Shown piece after piece: positions 26,685 to 35,604 of a stretch of DNA of 64,000 bases. The notes under the pieces are model-generated. The model made no database searches, was not told the DNA's origin, and saw nothing but the letters and a program-made list of their open reading frames with translations. The stretch spans positions 53,724 through 117,723 of the forward strand of contig NZ_QEKI01000016.1 in NCBI RefSeq assembly GCF_003096355.1, in the 5' to 3' direction. Within the stretch, counting starts at the first letter, position 1; each line of letters opens with the position of its first letter. The translations under genes and the position numbers were made by a program. Source of the DNA: Pontibacter virosus (GTDB lineage Bacteria; Bacteroidota; Bacteroidia; Cytophagales; Hymenobacteraceae).

Positions 26685-27122
26685 ATGAAAAAAATATCAG
26701 GCGTTCTTCTTATAGATGACGACGACACCACAAATTTCCTGAACCAGCGTTTGCTTGAGCGAATGCAGGTAACAGACAATATCCGCACGTTTGTGAACGG
26801 CAAACAGGCATTCGACTACTTGTACAATGTGAGCAACAACAACTATGAGCAGACGGATGAAAACTATTTTCAGCCGGAACTGATTTTCCTGGATATCAGC
26901 ATGCCGGTGATGGATGGATTCGAAATGCTGGACCTGTATGAACGGCTGAACCCTGAGTTCCGGAAAAACATAGTACTGGCCGTACTGACTACCTCTACGC
27001 ATCCACAGGATACGGATGCCGCCCAGAAGTATTCGGCTGAATATCTTACCAAACCGCTCACGGCAGAGAAGGTAAAGAATCTGATCAACAAGCATTTTAG
27101 CTCCGCCAATCAGGAGGCTTAA
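26685..27122 (+). CDS. single-domain response regulator
   Basis: 145 aa, receiver domain only. Acidic residues DDDD (11-14), phospho-acceptor Asp70 in LIFLDISMPVMDGF, a Thr in LAVLTTSTHP and Lys in YLTKPL are all present. It has no output domain, as in CheY-like or Rcp1-like regulators common in Bacteroidota. Its partner histidine kinase is not nearby. It is flanked by hairpins on both sides, so it is monocistronic. Confidence 0.9.
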   Translation: MKKISGVLLIDDDDTTNFLNQRLLERMQVTDNIRTFVNGKQAFDYLYNVSNNNYEQTDENYFQPELIFLDISMPVMDGFEMLDLYERLNPEFRKNIVLAVLTTSTHPQDTDAAQKYSAEYLTKPLTAEKVKNLINKHFSSANQEA

Positions 27123-27137
27123 AAACTGCAGGTATAA

Positions 27138-27186
27138 AAACGAGCCGATGCGCTGACTCCATCATGAGCAGCACATCGGCTCGTTT
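27138..27186 (+). terminator. terminator after the response regulator
   Basis: AAACGAGCCGATG pairs with CATCGGCTCGTTT (13 bp) over a 23-nt loop; CATTTTAT follows. Confidence 0.7.
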
Positions 27187-27296
27187 CATTTTATCAAGAC
27201 TGAGGCAAGTTACCCGCATGCTAGACAACATGCTCCTCAGGGAAGTGCCTGAAGAGGAGCAGGAATGGGCTACCGTATGTTTGGGCTGCGCTATAC

Positions 27297-28142
27297 CTAG
27301 AACGAGAAGCCGAAATTGGATTTGATCAGCAGGTTCAGAAGCACGCCTGCGCCGGCCAGCAGCAATCCGACTCCGATCAGCTTTTCGAGGTCCTGCATTT
27401 TGCCCTGCCGCTTCTTCAGTATGTTGCCACCAACCGCCCCAATAGCGAAGGCTGCCATTAGCGGAAGGCTGCGGGTCCAGATCACGTTGCCAAGCAGGTA
27501 GTGGCTGATAAACCCGGTGAAGCTGGTAATCACCAAAATGAAAAGCGAGGTGGAAGTGGCGATTTGTGGCGGTATACGGAACAGCTTAATCATCATAGGG
27601 GTCTGCAGAAAGCCACCGCCTATACCGAACAGGCCTGCAATGATGCCCGAAGCAAAACCAAAGACCGATACCAGGCCCCCGTTCAGGCGATAGGCAATGT
27701 GCTTGGCCCTGTTTTTCCGGATAAACGAAGTGGGAACGCGCCGGATGCGGTACATCATACCGGAATGCCGCTGGATCTTTTCTTTCTCCTGAGGCTTCAC
27801 CATAAAAAAGCCCACTGTGAGCACGAAAAGCGCAAAGATGACCTGCAACTCTGTGACCGGCAGAAAGGCCACCATAAAAGCGCCCAGCACTGTGCCGGCC
27901 ACCGCTGGAAACTGAATCAACGAACCCACGAGGTAGTCGATGCTGCGGTCGCGAAGGTTGAAAACGGAGGCAATAATGGAGGCCGGCACCAACGCCGACA
28001 TGGTCGCACCGATGGCGATTTCGATGTTGTAGCCGAAGAAGATGATCAGGATCGGCACCATGAACACACCTCCCCCGAAACCGATGATGGTGCCAAACCC
28101 ACTCACGAGCGCACCCACAACAAAAATGATAAATTCCTCCAT
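27297..28142 (-). CDS. sulfite exporter TauE/SafE family permease
   Basis: 281 aa with about eight membrane segments. Family glycine motifs are present twice: GFGTIIGFGGGVFMVPILI near the N-terminus and GIIAGLFGIGGGFLQTPMMI in the second half. It would move sulfite, sulfoacetate or other organosulfur anions across the inner membrane. It lies 50 bp downstream of adenine deaminase on the same strand. The substrate is unknown. Confidence 0.9.
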   Translation of the reverse strand: MEEFIIFVVGALVSGFGTIIGFGGGVFMVPILIIFFGYNIEIAIGATMSALVPASIIASVFNLRDRSIDYLVGSLIQFPAVAGTVLGAFMVAFLPVTELQVIFALFVLTVGFFMVKPQEKEKIQRHSGMMYRIRRVPTSFIRKNRAKHIAYRLNGGLVSVFGFASGIIAGLFGIGGGFLQTPMMIKLFRIPPQIATSTSLFILVITSFTGFISHYLLGNVIWTRSLPLMAAFAIGAVGGNILKKRQGKMQDLEKLIGVGLLLAGAGVLLNLLIKSNFGFSF

Positions 28143-28192
28143 TTGCTAAGCCCCGCGGGGCCGTGGTATTATACCTTTTTCTGCAAGGTACA

Positions 28193-29827
28193 CTATTCAG
28201 CTACAGGTACGAATTTAAAGTCATCACCGTTAAACAATCCTTTGTCACTGAGCTTGAGCGAAGGTATAACGAGCAATGCCATGAACGAGAGCGTCATAAA
28301 AGGGGAGGCCAGTTTGCTGCCCATTTCCTTGCTCATGCGGTCGATGGCCGAATAAGCCTGAGCCACTTCATAACCATCGGCCGCCGACATGATACCCGCT
28401 ACCGGCAGCGGCAGCAGTTGTTCGTTCTCGCCGTCTACCGCAGCCACGCCACCCTTAGCGCTTATGATCAGGTTCACGGCGCGGGCGATGCTTTCGTCGT
28501 CCACACCTACGGCAATGACGTTGTGCGAATCGTGGCCTACGGAGGAGGCGATGGCACCGCGGCTTAAACCTACGTTCTTGATGAAGGCCACAGCCGGCTC
28601 GGCATTCGCATACCTGTTCACGACGGTTATTTTGAGCACATCCTGCGCCACATCCGATTCGATATGCCCTCCCTTGATCTTTGGCTCGGCCCATACCTGG
28701 TGCGTGATCAGCTGCCCGTCAAACGCCTCAATCACACGTATTTTGCTGGCCTTGTCGGCTGGTAACCGGAACTGGGCCGGTGTTTTAGGTTCGGTGTTGA
28801 AGTTGTTTATTTCTTCGCTTGGCGTGAAGGTGATCTTCGATTTACCGCTTTCCGCCACCAGTTCCCCATTGATGTAGGTTGCCTGTATGCTGAAGTCTTC
28901 GAGGTTGTTCACCACGATGAAGTCAGCCGGGTCACCTTCGCGGAGCAGGCCTACTTCCAGCTTGTAATGCTCGACCGGATTGAGGCAGGCGGCACGCAGC
29001 ACATGAAACAGGTCGTGGCCCTTGGCGAGCGCCCGCTTCACGAGCAGATTCAGGTGGCCTTCCACCAGGTTGTCAGGGTGCTTGTCGTCGGAGCAGAACA
29101 TGATCATCTCCGGGTAATCGGCAAGCAGAGGTATAAGCGCCTCGAAGTTCTTGGCGGCGCTGCCTTCGCGGATCAGGATCTTCATACCCACGGCCAGCTT
29201 GTCGAGCGCCTCCTCGGCCGTGAAGCACTCGTGGTCGGTCGTGATACCAGCCGATGCGTATAACGCTGCCTGCTCGCCACGCAGGCCAGGTGCGTGACCG
29301 TCCACAGCCCTGCCATACTTCTTGGCAAGCTCAATTTTCTCCATCACCACAGGGTCGCGGTGCAGCACGCCGGGCCAGTTCATCATCTCGGCCAGGTACT
29401 TGATCTCGTCGCGCTGAAACAAGGTTTCGATGTCGGCGGCCGTTATCTCAGCACCGGCTGTTTCGAAAGGAGTGGCGGGTACGCAGGAGGGGGCCCCGAA
29501 ATAGAACTTAAAGGGTACTTTTTTCCCGTTCTCAATCATGTACTCCACGCCTTTTATACCCAGCACATTGCCAATCTCGTGCGGGTCCGATACCGTGGCC
29601 ACAGTACCATGTGGCACAGCCAGCCGGGCAAATTCGGAGGGCACCAGCATGGAGCTTTCCACGTGCACATGGGCATCCACAAAGCCCGGCAAAATATAAC
29701 TGGAAGAGGAGGAAGCCTCACGAACTATTTTAGAAATGCGGCCGTTTGACACATGGACCGTTCCCTCAAAAATCTCTTGCTGGTGCAGGTTTATGATGCG
29801 TCCGCTTACGGTATAGGAGCTATGCAT
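28193..29827 (-). CDS. ade: adenine deaminase
   Basis: 544 aa amidohydrolase. Metal motifs are PGFVDAHVHVESS near residue 55, DGHAPG and TTDHECFTAEEA, with FCSDDKHPDNLV. The C-terminal ade domain includes GHDSHNVIAVGVDD. It converts adenine to hypoxanthine plus ammonia for purine salvage. It is probably co-transcribed with the TauE permease. Just upstream on this strand lies a tRNA-3'-end-like fragment. Confidence 0.93.
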   Translation of the reverse strand: MHSSYTVSGRIINLHQQEIFEGTVHVSNGRISKIVREASSSSSYILPGFVDAHVHVESSMLVPSEFARLAVPHGTVATVSDPHEIGNVLGIKGVEYMIENGKKVPFKFYFGAPSCVPATPFETAGAEITAADIETLFQRDEIKYLAEMMNWPGVLHRDPVVMEKIELAKKYGRAVDGHAPGLRGEQAALYASAGITTDHECFTAEEALDKLAVGMKILIREGSAAKNFEALIPLLADYPEMIMFCSDDKHPDNLVEGHLNLLVKRALAKGHDLFHVLRAACLNPVEHYKLEVGLLREGDPADFIVVNNLEDFSIQATYINGELVAESGKSKITFTPSEEINNFNTEPKTPAQFRLPADKASKIRVIEAFDGQLITHQVWAEPKIKGGHIESDVAQDVLKITVVNRYANAEPAVAFIKNVGLSRGAIASSVGHDSHNVIAVGVDDESIARAVNLIISAKGGVAAVDGENEQLLPLPVAGIMSAADGYEVAQAYSAIDRMSKEMGSKLASPFMTLSFMALLVIPSLKLSDKGLFNGDDFKFVPVAE

Positions 29828-29853
29828 GGATAGGACTGTCTTGTTGATATAAA

Positions 29854-29882
29854 ATGCCCGCTGATGGGGATTGAACCCGTAA
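29854..29882 (-). other. tRNA 3'-end-like fragment
   Basis: The minus strand reads GGGTTCAATCCC followed by CATCAGCGGGCA, resembling a T-arm plus acceptor 3' strand. No matching 5' tRNA half is present upstream. It may be a remnant of an integration event or chance. Confidence 0.25.
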
Positions 29883-29888
29883 ATTACT

Positions 29889-29896
29889 TTATATTT
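29889..29896 (+). promoter_or_regulatory. -7 box TATATTTG for the small lipoprotein / cmk operon
   Basis: An exact TAnnTTTG match, 17 nt before the TTG start codon at 29914. A TTG at 29871 stands 15 nt upstream, shorter than the usual spacer. Confidence 0.5.
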
Positions 29897-29913
29897 GCGT
29901 TAAATTAAGTCGT

Positions 29914-30070
29914 TTTGAGAAAGATAATTTCATACATACTACTGGCGGGATTTCTGGCAACTGGCCCTTTGGCGAGCTGCACGACCAAAACACCGCAACA
30001 GAAAAAGACGGCCTCCTACATGAAAAAGAGCAAGAAAGGCAATTTGCCCTGCCCTTGCGATTCGAACTAA
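29914..30070 (+). CDS. very small lipoprotein upstream of cmk (51 aa, TTG start)
   Basis: The frame opens after TAA at 29905 with TTG at 29914 and reaches TAA at 30068-30070. It encodes a signal (LRKIISYILLAGFLATGPLA) followed by S-C, then a basic tail ending KKGNLPCPCDSN. The lipobox and the Cys-Pro-Cys end look deliberate. There is no ATG in frame before the lipobox. It lies 16 bp before cmk and probably shares its transcript. Function unknown. Confidence 0.55.
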
Positions 30071-30086
30071 TTCCTGACAGCTTACC

Positions 30087-30788
30087 ATGAAAAAAATTGT
30101 AATCGCCATAGATGGCTACTCCTCGTGCGGGAAAAGTACAACGGCCAAACTGGTGGCTGCCGAACTGGGCTACGCTTATATCGATACCGGGGCAATGTAC
30201 CGGGCGGTTACGCTTTATTTTCTGGACCATCACGTCAGTCTCACCAACCCAAAGGAGGTAAAAGACGCGCTGGATAACATAGACATCACGTTTCACTATA
30301 ACCCAAAGGCCAAAAGAAACGAAGTATTCCTCAATGGGCTGAATGTGGAAGATGAAATCCGCAAGATGTACATCTCCAACCAGGTGAGTGAGGTGAGTGT
30401 GGTAAAGGAAGTGCGCCGTGCCATGGTAGCCCAGCAGCAGAAAATGGGCCGGAAACGCGGCGTGGTGATGGATGGTCGCGACATTGGAACGGCTGTGTTC
30501 CCGGATGCCGAGGTGAAGATCTTTATGACGGCCGACGTGGATACCCGTGCCCGCCGACGCCAGGACGAGTTGCTGGCCAAAAAGCAGTTAGTGAACCTCG
30601 GTGAGATCAAGGAAAACCTGCAAAAGCGCGACCTGATCGACTCGACCAGAGCCGAGAGTCCGTTACGCCGTGCAGACGATGCTTTTTTGCTGGACACTTC
30701 GCACATGACCATCGACGAGCAGGTAGAGTTTGTACTAAACAAGGTAACTTCCCGTATCTTCAACGGTGACTATGCCTTACAGGAATAG
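30087..30788 (+). CDS. cmk: cytidylate kinase
   Basis: 233 aa. P-loop GYSSCGKSTTAKLVAAELG, then YIDTGAMYRAVTLYF, VVMDGRDIGTAVFPDAEVK and the NMP-binding lid RAESPLRRADDA. It phosphorylates CMP and dCMP with ATP. The stop codon is 12 bp before ispH, so the two are in one operon, probably with the small lipoprotein in front. Confidence 0.95.
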   Translation: MKKIVIAIDGYSSCGKSTTAKLVAAELGYAYIDTGAMYRAVTLYFLDHHVSLTNPKEVKDALDNIDITFHYNPKAKRNEVFLNGLNVEDEIRKMYISNQVSEVSVVKEVRRAMVAQQQKMGRKRGVVMDGRDIGTAVFPDAEVKIFMTADVDTRARRRQDELLAKKQLVNLGEIKENLQKRDLIDSTRAESPLRRADDAFLLDTSHMTIDEQVEFVLNKVTSRIFNGDYALQE

Positions 30789-30800
30789 AGGAAAGTAGAA

Positions 30801-31685
30801 ATGAACGTAACGATAGACAAAAATTCGGGTTATTGCTTCGGTGTGGAATTCGCCATTCAGATGGCGGAGGATGAGATGGAGAACTGCGAAGAGCTCTATT
30901 GCCTGGGCGATATCGTGCACAACAGCATGGAAGTGAAGCGCCTCTACAAAAAGGGACTTCGCATCATTGACCGGGAGCAACTCAAAGAATTGCGTGACAC
31001 CAAAGTGCTGATCAGGGCGCACGGCGAGCCGCCGGAAACCTATAAGACAGCCTTAGAGAACAATATCGAATTGATAGACGCGTCCTGCCCGGTGGTGCTC
31101 AAACTCCAGAACCGTGTAAAGCACGCTTTCGATGCTGACAAAACCAAAGGTGGCCAGATCGTGATTTACGGTCAGGTAGGCCATGCCGAGGTAATTGGAC
31201 TAGCAGGCCAGACCGGTGATGAGGCGATTATCGTAACCACAGAGGAGGATCTGGATAAGATCGACTTTTCACGCCCGGTTACCCTTTTCAGCCAGACGAC
31301 CAAAAGCACGAAAGGCTTTTACCACATCAAGTCGCTTATTGAAGAGCGTATCCAACAGGCCAACCAGGACAGCACCGCTTTCAACGCCAACGACAGCATC
31401 TGCCGTCAGGTGTCGAACCGCGAACCGCAACTGACCAGGTTCTCAACGGAGCACGATGTGATCATTTTTGTAAGCGGCAAGAAGAGCTCGAACGGCAAAG
31501 CGCTCTACAGCGTGTGCAAGCAGCACAACCCGAACAGTTACTTTGTGGAGAACGAGGAGGAGTTGGAGAAAGAGTGGTTTGCCAATGCCGCGAGCGTAGG
31601 AATATGCGGCGCCACGTCTACGCCGATGTGGCTGATGCAACAGGTAGCAGACAGCATCAAAAAATTTGACCTGGAAACAGTATAG
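30801..31685 (+). CDS. ispH: 4-hydroxy-3-methylbut-2-enyl diphosphate reductase
   Basis: 294 aa. Cysteine ligands of the iron-sulfur cluster lie in SGYCFGVEFAI, DASCPVV and VGICGATSTP, with IRAHGEPP and GQVGHAEVIGL. It makes IPP and DMAPP in the last step of the MEP isoprenoid pathway. Between its motifs it has NDSICRQVSNREPQL, the variant I associate with Bacteroidota members. Confidence 0.95.
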   Translation: MNVTIDKNSGYCFGVEFAIQMAEDEMENCEELYCLGDIVHNSMEVKRLYKKGLRIIDREQLKELRDTKVLIRAHGEPPETYKTALENNIELIDASCPVVLKLQNRVKHAFDADKTKGGQIVIYGQVGHAEVIGLAGQTGDEAIIVTTEEDLDKIDFSRPVTLFSQTTKSTKGFYHIKSLIEERIQQANQDSTAFNANDSICRQVSNREPQLTRFSTEHDVIIFVSGKKSSNGKALYSVCKQHNPNSYFVENEEELEKEWFANAASVGICGATSTPMWLMQQVADSIKKFDLETV

Positions 31686-31772
31686 GTATAACACTATACT
31701 ACAAAATAGTGGCTTTTTAGCTACATTTAGGCTTTGCATCGGCAAGGCCTATTTTTTTATGTATCAACCAAC

Positions 31773-32315
31773 ATGACACGCATCTTACGCTATTTCCTGA
31801 ACGGACTTCTGATTGTGGCTCCCTTCACCATCACAGTATGGATTGTGGTGGCAATCATCGATTGGCTGAACAGCCTGTTCGACTTGGGTATACCTGGGCT
31901 GGGTATAGGATTGATGTTCGTGTTGCTCACCTTGATCGGTTTTATCAGCTCGTCTTTCTTCGTAAAACCCTTCATTGTGATCACGGGGCGCTGGTTTAAC
32001 AAAGTGCCGCTGGTGGGCATCGTCTACTCCAGCATCAAAGACCTGTTCGATGCCTTCGTGGGCGACAACCAGAAGTTTAACAAGCCGGTGATGGTAAAGA
32101 TGTCGGAGGACTCAGAGAACCTGAAATTTGGTTTTGTGACACAGGATACTTTCAGTGCTTTGAACGTGGAAGACCGCGTCGCCGTGTATTTCCCGCACTC
32201 TTACAACTTTTCAGGAGAGCTCTTTGTGGTGCCCAAGCACAATGTCGTATACCTTGATCTGCCAAGCAGTGACGTGATGAAATTCATTGTGTCGGGCGGT
32301 GTATCGAAGCTGTAA
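31773..32315 (+). CDS. DUF502 membrane protein
   Basis: 180 aa from the ATG at 31773; an ATG at 31734 would add 13 residues. Two membrane helices (FLNGLLIVAPFTITVWIVV and GIGLMFVLLTLIGFISSSFF) are followed by the DUF502 domain with NKVPLVGIVYSSIKDLFDAF and FVVPKHNVVYLD. Function is unknown; inner-membrane location is expected. The start lies 88 bp after ispH, so it may belong to the same operon. Confidence 0.88.
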   Translation: MTRILRYFLNGLLIVAPFTITVWIVVAIIDWLNSLFDLGIPGLGIGLMFVLLTLIGFISSSFFVKPFIVITGRWFNKVPLVGIVYSSIKDLFDAFVGDNQKFNKPVMVKMSEDSENLKFGFVTQDTFSALNVEDRVAVYFPHSYNFSGELFVVPKHNVVYLDLPSSDVMKFIVSGGVSKL

Positions 32316-32446
32316 AAACACGCAGCTATGCCTTCTATCTTCCGGAAATATACTATAGGTTAAACTATCCCCAAATTTAAGGCCTTTTATGCATCTTATT
32401 TGTATGCATGCCGAATAAGTATAAGAGAAGAACATCTCGTGCAAGA

Positions 32447-33268
32447 ATGCCATACATCATACACAACGGAACGAAGCTGCACTACAGGGTGCTGGGGCAA
32501 GGCACACAGCCTATGCTTGCCTTTCATGGCTATGGGCAGAGCAGTGCCTACTACCAACCCATGGGCCAGGCGCTGGGGGGCGACTATACCATCTACGCTT
32601 TCGACCTGTTCTTTCACGCACAGAGCACGCTGCACAAGGACAACATGCCGCTCGACAAGGATTTTCTGCAGGAGCTGATCGGCTTATTCCTGGCAAAGGA
32701 AAAGATAGACCACTTCTCGCTGATGGGCTTCAGCATGGGCGGCAAATTTGCTTTGACTTTGGTAGAGCGCTTCCCTGAACGCATCGACGAGCTTTTCCTG
32801 ATTGCACCGGACGGAATCAAAACCAGCTTCTGGTACAACATCGCTACCTATCCGGGTTGGCTGCAGCAGCTCTTCAAGCGCACGGTGCTCAAGCCGGAGC
32901 CTTTCTTCAGACTGCTCAACGTGCTTAACAGGTATAACATGATCCACAAAAGCCTCGTGCGTTTCGCCCGTTTTCAAATGGACAGCACAGAAAAGCGCCT
33001 GCGGGTATACCGCAGCTGGATCGGCTTCCGCGAACTCAACTTTGATATCCGGGAAATCGTGCGGCTCCTCAACCACAAACAGGTGCCGGTTACAATGTTC
33101 CTTGGTGAGTTCGATCAAATCATCTCCCCTAAACGAGTGAGTGTGTTCATAAAGGCTCTGCACAAAGGGGAGTTAGTAGTGCTAAAAGCAGGACATTCGC
33201 ATTTGCTGCAGGAAGTAGCGGAGTTGCTGCATGTAAAAAGAACGCAGTCTATACCTCCGGTTAAGTAG
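32447..33268 (+). CDS. alpha/beta hydrolase
   Basis: 273 aa from the ATG at 32447, which starts directly at the fold (MPYIIHNGTKLHYRVLGQG); an ATG at 32408 would add 13 basic residues. The oxyanion region is FHGYGQSSAYY, the nucleophile elbow GFSMGG, the probable acid in FLGEFDQIISP and the His in LKAGHSHLL. The substrate is unknown. It is the last gene before the right-hand repeat region. Confidence 0.87.
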   Translation: MPYIIHNGTKLHYRVLGQGTQPMLAFHGYGQSSAYYQPMGQALGGDYTIYAFDLFFHAQSTLHKDNMPLDKDFLQELIGLFLAKEKIDHFSLMGFSMGGKFALTLVERFPERIDELFLIAPDGIKTSFWYNIATYPGWLQQLFKRTVLKPEPFFRLLNVLNRYNMIHKSLVRFARFQMDSTEKRLRVYRSWIGFRELNFDIREIVRLLNHKQVPVTMFLGEFDQIISPKRVSVFIKALHKGELVVLKAGHSHLLQEVAELLHVKRTQSIPPVK

Positions 33269-34209
33269 TAATAAAGGCTGCTGGTATAACGGGCATGGCG
33301 CGAGCGTCTTCGCTCGTGTCTACTATGGTGGGGCCTCTCGCCCAGGTATAGCTGATTATACCTTGTGTTGTAGCAACTGCTGTTGCAGGTATAGCAATCT
33401 GCATTGCTCTGTAGCTTCGCCTGTGCGGCGGGCACTCACTTTTTTCTCCCGAATCAAGTTCGGGATCTTCGACTTGACAAAAAAGTAAGTGGAACATCCC
33501 GAATACTTTTGGGGCAAAAAAATCAAGACGATTTTAAACTCGCTGACCGCTCGTGACAGGGGGACCCCTTCACCCCCAACACAAAATCTTCGTTTATGCA
33601 CCTGGCAGAGGTGATTTGCTTCGTAGCTGGCGTGCAAGGATGTCATGCTAAACCTGCCAGTGGCGTGTAACAGTAGCTATGGCACTTATACTTGACACTG
33701 GCAATGGCTGGTAAGTCCCCCCTTCGAAGGGGGCAGGGGGATGACAATTGTGCACATGAAACTGCAGCTACGACGCCTATACCTAAGAATTGGCAGCAAC
33801 AGGCTCCCCTCCTTAGACAAGGAGGGGTAGGGGTGGTTGGACCCGGTATTGCAATGGAACCGCTGTATCTACTCAGCTCATACCTGTGATTCGGTAGTGG
33901 CAGAATATTCCCCTCTGGGGGTAGGGGCCCTCTATAAAGAGTGGGGCAGGGGCGTGTTATAGCGATAGCCTGATCTCCCTTAAACCAAAATCCTTCCAGG
34001 ATGACAGGTGGGAAAGCAGTAGTCGATAGTCCCCCTTGGGGGTAGGGGCCCTCGACAAAGAAGGGGGCTAGGGGAGGTAATCATCCACGAAAATCCTGCA
34101 AATCCTTTAATCCTGTAAATCCTGATTCGGACAAATTAATCCTCCCCAATCCTGAAAATCATAATCCCGATTCGTCGTACGTAAAGCAGAATGCTTAAAT
34201 TGGCCTTTA
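33269..34209. repeat. gene-free region of dispersed repeats, right copy
   Basis: About 940 bp without a credible gene. It includes a GCGAGCG/CGCTCG hairpin near 33300, a segment near 33430-33560 with CTTTTTTCTCCCGAATCAAG and ATCAAGACG, the 160-bp unit, GGGGTAGGGGCCCTC blocks near 33910 and 34040, and repeated AATCCTG words near 34095-34160. Most are related in inverse orientation to 23650-24340. Confidence 0.7.
33686..33850 (-). repeat. 160-bp repeat unit, copy B (inverted)
   Basis: Reverse complement of copy A at 23891-24052, extending from TTATACTTGACACTGG to ACCCGGTATT. Shared blocks include GTGCACATGAAACTGCAGCTAC and GGGGTGGTTGGACCCGGTAT. Confidence 0.75.
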
Positions 34210-34695
34210 ATGAAAGAGGAGAACTTAAAGAAGCCCAAATCAGAGAAAAAGATCATCGGCCGGCGTGAGATGGTGGCCTTTCCGGAATTGGATATCGATG
34301 AGATAGAGGCTAAAATTGACACGGGTGCCTATACCTCGGCCATCCATTGTTCGGATATTCACGAGGAAACCCGGCCCGACGGAACTAAAGTCATCTCACT
34401 GGACTTATTAGACCCATCGCACCCGCAGTACAATCACAAAAAACTGACCTTTGCTGACTATAGTCTGCGCGATATCCGTAACTCGTTTGGAGATGTGCAG
34501 GAGCGCTACGTCATCAAAACCCGTATCAAGGTGTTCGACGAGTTGATCGAGGCGGAGTTCTCGCTTTCGGACCGCAGCGACATGAAATACCCTGTGCTGA
34601 TTGGCCGCAAATTGCTCAAGGGCCGCTTTATTGTAGACGTTTCACGTAAGAACGTCTCACTCAAATTCAATAACAAACAAAAGAAGAATAAATAG
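34210..34695 (+). CDS. RimB-like retropepsin-type protease (DUF785)
   Basis: 161 aa. The aspartic-protease-like signature is [18 protein letters not shown]. Other landmarks are [27 protein letters not shown] and [19 protein letters not shown], as in ATP-dependent zinc protease/RimB proteins. In Pseudomonas RimB is encoded with RimK and cuts the glutamate tail from ribosomal protein S6. Here it lies 5 bp before rimK, supporting the same role. Confidence 0.88.
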   Translation: MKEENLKKPKSEKKIIGRREMVAFPELDIDEIEAKIDTGAYTSAIHCSDIHEETRPDGTKVISLDLLDPSHPQYNHKKLTFADYSLRDIRNSFGDVQERYVIKTRIKVFDELIEAEFSLSDRSDMKYPVLIGRKLLKGRFIVDVSRKNVSLKFNNKQKKNK

Positions 34696-34700
34696 TTTTT

Positions 34701-35603
34701 ATGAAGATAGCGATTCTCTCTCGCAACCCTAAGTTGTATTCTACCCGCCGCCTGGTGGAGGCCGCACAGCAACGCGGTCACGAAGCCGTGGTACTCGACC
34801 ACCTGCGCTGCGACCTTGTGATTGAGCAGGGCGACCCGCACATCCTCTACAAGGGAGAACGCTTAACCGATATCGACGCGATCATTCCGCGCATCGGTGC
34901 TTCGGTTACCTTCTACGGCACGGCCGTGGTGCGTCAGTTTGAGATGATGAAAGTAAAGAGCGCCGTGGATTCCCAGAGCATCGTGCGCTCCCGCGATAAA
35001 CTGCGCAGCAGCCAGATCCTCTCCCGTGCTGGGCTGGGTATGCCGAAGACCGCCTTTACCAATTACTCCAAAGAAACCTCTATGCTGGTGAAGGAAGTGG
35101 GCGGCGCGCCATTGGTGATCAAACTGCTGGAAGGAACGCAAGGCCTGGGCGTGGTGTTGGCCGAAACCAAAAAGGCCGCCGAGTCGGTGATTGAGGCGTT
35201 TCACAACCTGAAGGCCCGTATTATTGTGCAGGAATTCATAGCCGAGGCGGCAGGCGCTGACATCCGTGCTTTTGTGGTGAACGGCGAAGTAGTGGGAGCC
35301 ATGAAGCGACAGGGTAAGGAAGGAGAGTTCCGCTCTAATCTGCACCGCGGCGGCAATGCCAGTCTGATCAAATTGAGCCGGCAGGAGAAGGCCGCCGCTT
35401 TGCTGGCTGCCAAGTCGCTCGGACTGGGTATAGCCGGTGTGGACATGCTGCAATCGAAGCGCGGGCCGCTGATTCTGGAAGTGAACTCCTCGCCAGGTTT
35501 ACAAGGTATAGAGAAGGCGACCAACAAGGATATCGCTGTGAAAATAATTGAGTACGTGGAAGGGCTGGTACAGAAGAAGGCCTCCAAGAGAGTGAAAGAA
35601 TAG
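34701..35603 (+). CDS. rimK: RimK ATP-grasp ligase
   Basis: 300 aa. The N-terminal domain begins [23 protein letters not shown]-grasp motifs are [47 protein letters not shown] and [17 protein letters not shown]. RimK adds glutamates to the C-terminus of ribosomal protein S6. It is in a tight operon with the RimB-like protease (5 bp) and the deacylase (1 bp). Confidence 0.93.
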   Translation: MKIAILSRNPKLYSTRRLVEAAQQRGHEAVVLDHLRCDLVIEQGDPHILYKGERLTDIDAIIPRIGASVTFYGTAVVRQFEMMKVKSAVDSQSIVRSRDKLRSSQILSRAGLGMPKTAFTNYSKETSMLVKEVGGAPLVIKLLEGTQGLGVVLAETKKAAESVIEAFHNLKARIIVQEFIAEAAGADIRAFVVNGEVVGAMKRQGKEGEFRSNLHRGGNASLIKLSRQEKAAALLAAKSLGLGIAGVDMLQSKRGPLILEVNSSPGLQGIEKATNKDIAVKIIEYVEGLVQKKASKRVKE

Positions 35604-35604
35604 C

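Noticed and set aside
29889..30296. 135-aa minus-strand frame over the cmk start
   Set aside because: Antisense to cmk and the small lipoprotein; no domain.
33269..34209. Insertion sequence
   Set aside because: No transposase frame and no clear terminal inverted repeats; only a non-coding repeat region is supported.
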